NCBI GenBank assembly: GCA_009797885.1
Contig: WNKP01000005.1
Span: 248,001 to 312,000, forward strand
From: Flavobacteriaceae bacterium GF1
GTDB lineage: Bacteria > Bacteroidota > Bacteroidia > Flavobacteriales > Flavobacteriaceae
DNA length: 64,000 nucleotides
Reading direction: 5' to 3'
Position 1 is the first letter of the stretch, and the number at the start of each line of letters is the position of its first letter. The notes below the pieces were generated by a model that was given only the letters and a program-made list of their open reading frames with translations, was not told where the DNA came from and ran no database searches. Made by a program: the position numbers and the translations under genes. Positions 63,530 through 64,000 of this stretch are shown here, in pieces.

Positions 63530-64000
63530 CTAACAAATCACACAAAAGCCGGGGTCATCCGTTAAATTGGGACCGGGATTGCGCCAAAAACCAATGCCAT
63601 CAATCAGTTCATCCGCATTTTCAGGCCCCCAAACCCCAGCGGCATACCCGTACATACGAACATCCTTTCCATTCTTCCAATAGTCCAAAATGGGGTCAAC
63701 AAATTCCCAGGCGGCTTCCACTTCATCCGCTCGGGCATAGAGTGTGGCATCGCCCTGCATACAATCCAGTAATAACCGTTCATACGCCTCCATGACGTGA
63801 GTCTGTGCCAAATTGGAATAGTAAAAATCCAAATTGGCCCTTTCTACCTTAAATCCTTGACCAGGTACTTTTACCCCAAACTTGATCAAAATCCCCTCGT
63901 CCGGCTGGATTCGAATCACCAATTTGTTGTCCTTACTGTTCATCCCTGAGTCCTTGAATATTTGGTGATGGGGCGTTTTAAAATGGATGACCGCTTCAGT
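63530..64000 (-). CDS. zwf: Glucose-6-phosphate 1-dehydrogenase, C-terminal part
   Basis: The last 156 residues of the protein; the reading frame is open to the right edge and continues beyond it. Recognised by AVIHFKTPHHQIF at the edge, LVIRIQPDEGILIKFGVKVP, ANLDFYYSNL, AYERLLLDCMQGDATLYARADEVEAAWE and the C-terminal WGPENADELI. It makes 6-phosphogluconolactone and NADPH, feeding pgl. The apparent start ATG at 63943 is internal. Confidence 0.95.
   Translation of the reverse strand, partial: TEAVIHFKTPHHQIFKDSGMNSKDNKLVIRIQPDEGILIKFGVKVPGQGFKVERANLDFYYSNLAQTHVMEAYERLLLDCMQGDATLYARADEVEAAWEFVDPILDYWKNGKDVRMYGYAAGVWGPENADELIDGIGFWRNPGPNLTDDPGFCVIC

Overview
The window is chromosomal DNA of a member of the Bacteroidota, most likely a marine Flavobacteriaceae species. 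The evidence is the set of family-restricted genes (DUF4249, DUF4252, DUF4294, DUF6095 and DUF6495 proteins, CarboxypepD_reg TonB receptors, a SerB-SerA fusion, lipoproteins with Asp-rich tails after the lipobox Cys), the Bacteroidota-type -7 promoter motif TAnnTTTG ahead of many genes, the near absence of Shine-Dalgarno sequences, and typical flavobacterial short intergenic repeats. No phage, integrase, transposase, CRISPR array, rRNA or tRNA was seen; the DNA looks like ordinary core genome with a few accessory loci.

Layout. 1-2.4 kb: leftward dapF, GNAT, mltG operon. 2.5-7.9 kb: rightward htrA, long-form gapdh, a membrane protein, GNAT, trmD, rplS. 7.9-8.4 kb: a gene-free stretch with its own promoter-like and terminator signals, best explained as an unrecognised structured RNA. 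8.4-18.9 kb: monomeric icd, a TonB receptor/DUF4249 pair, gluconate permease, DUF4294, M42 peptidase, NUDIX. 18.9-25.3 kb (leftward): hisS, DUF6495, a 1072-residue Oar-like TonB receptor and rpsF-rpsR-rplI. 25.5-45.8 kb: a LytTR regulator, priA, nadC, rlmH, a kinase-like protein without catalytic domain, serB-serA fusion, rdgB, a DEAD helicase, an amylase lipoprotein, a sirtuin, purB and mscS.

46.0-52.0 kb: an envelope stress-like block. An ECF sigma factor, a membrane protein in the anti-sigma position and three DUF4252 proteins run leftward from an ECF-type promoter (GTAAC-N16-CGTC); two tandem S41 protease lipoproteins diverge from it.

52.0-60.2 kb: a vitamin B12 acquisition locus. A cobalamin riboswitch at about 56970-57165 controls leftward btuB plus a BtuG-like surface lipoprotein that carries an added Calx-beta domain. 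Divergently, btuF-btuC-btuD encode the inner-membrane ABC importer. Beyond a terminator lie a BtuF-like protein with no signal peptide and a DUF71/Dph6-family ATPase, a pairing proposed to act in B12 salvage. This locus is the most distinctive system of the window.

60.3-64 kb: rmuC, a small membrane protein and an acyl-CoA thioesterase, then leftward pgl and the 3' end of zwf (oxidative pentose phosphate pathway), which runs off the right edge.
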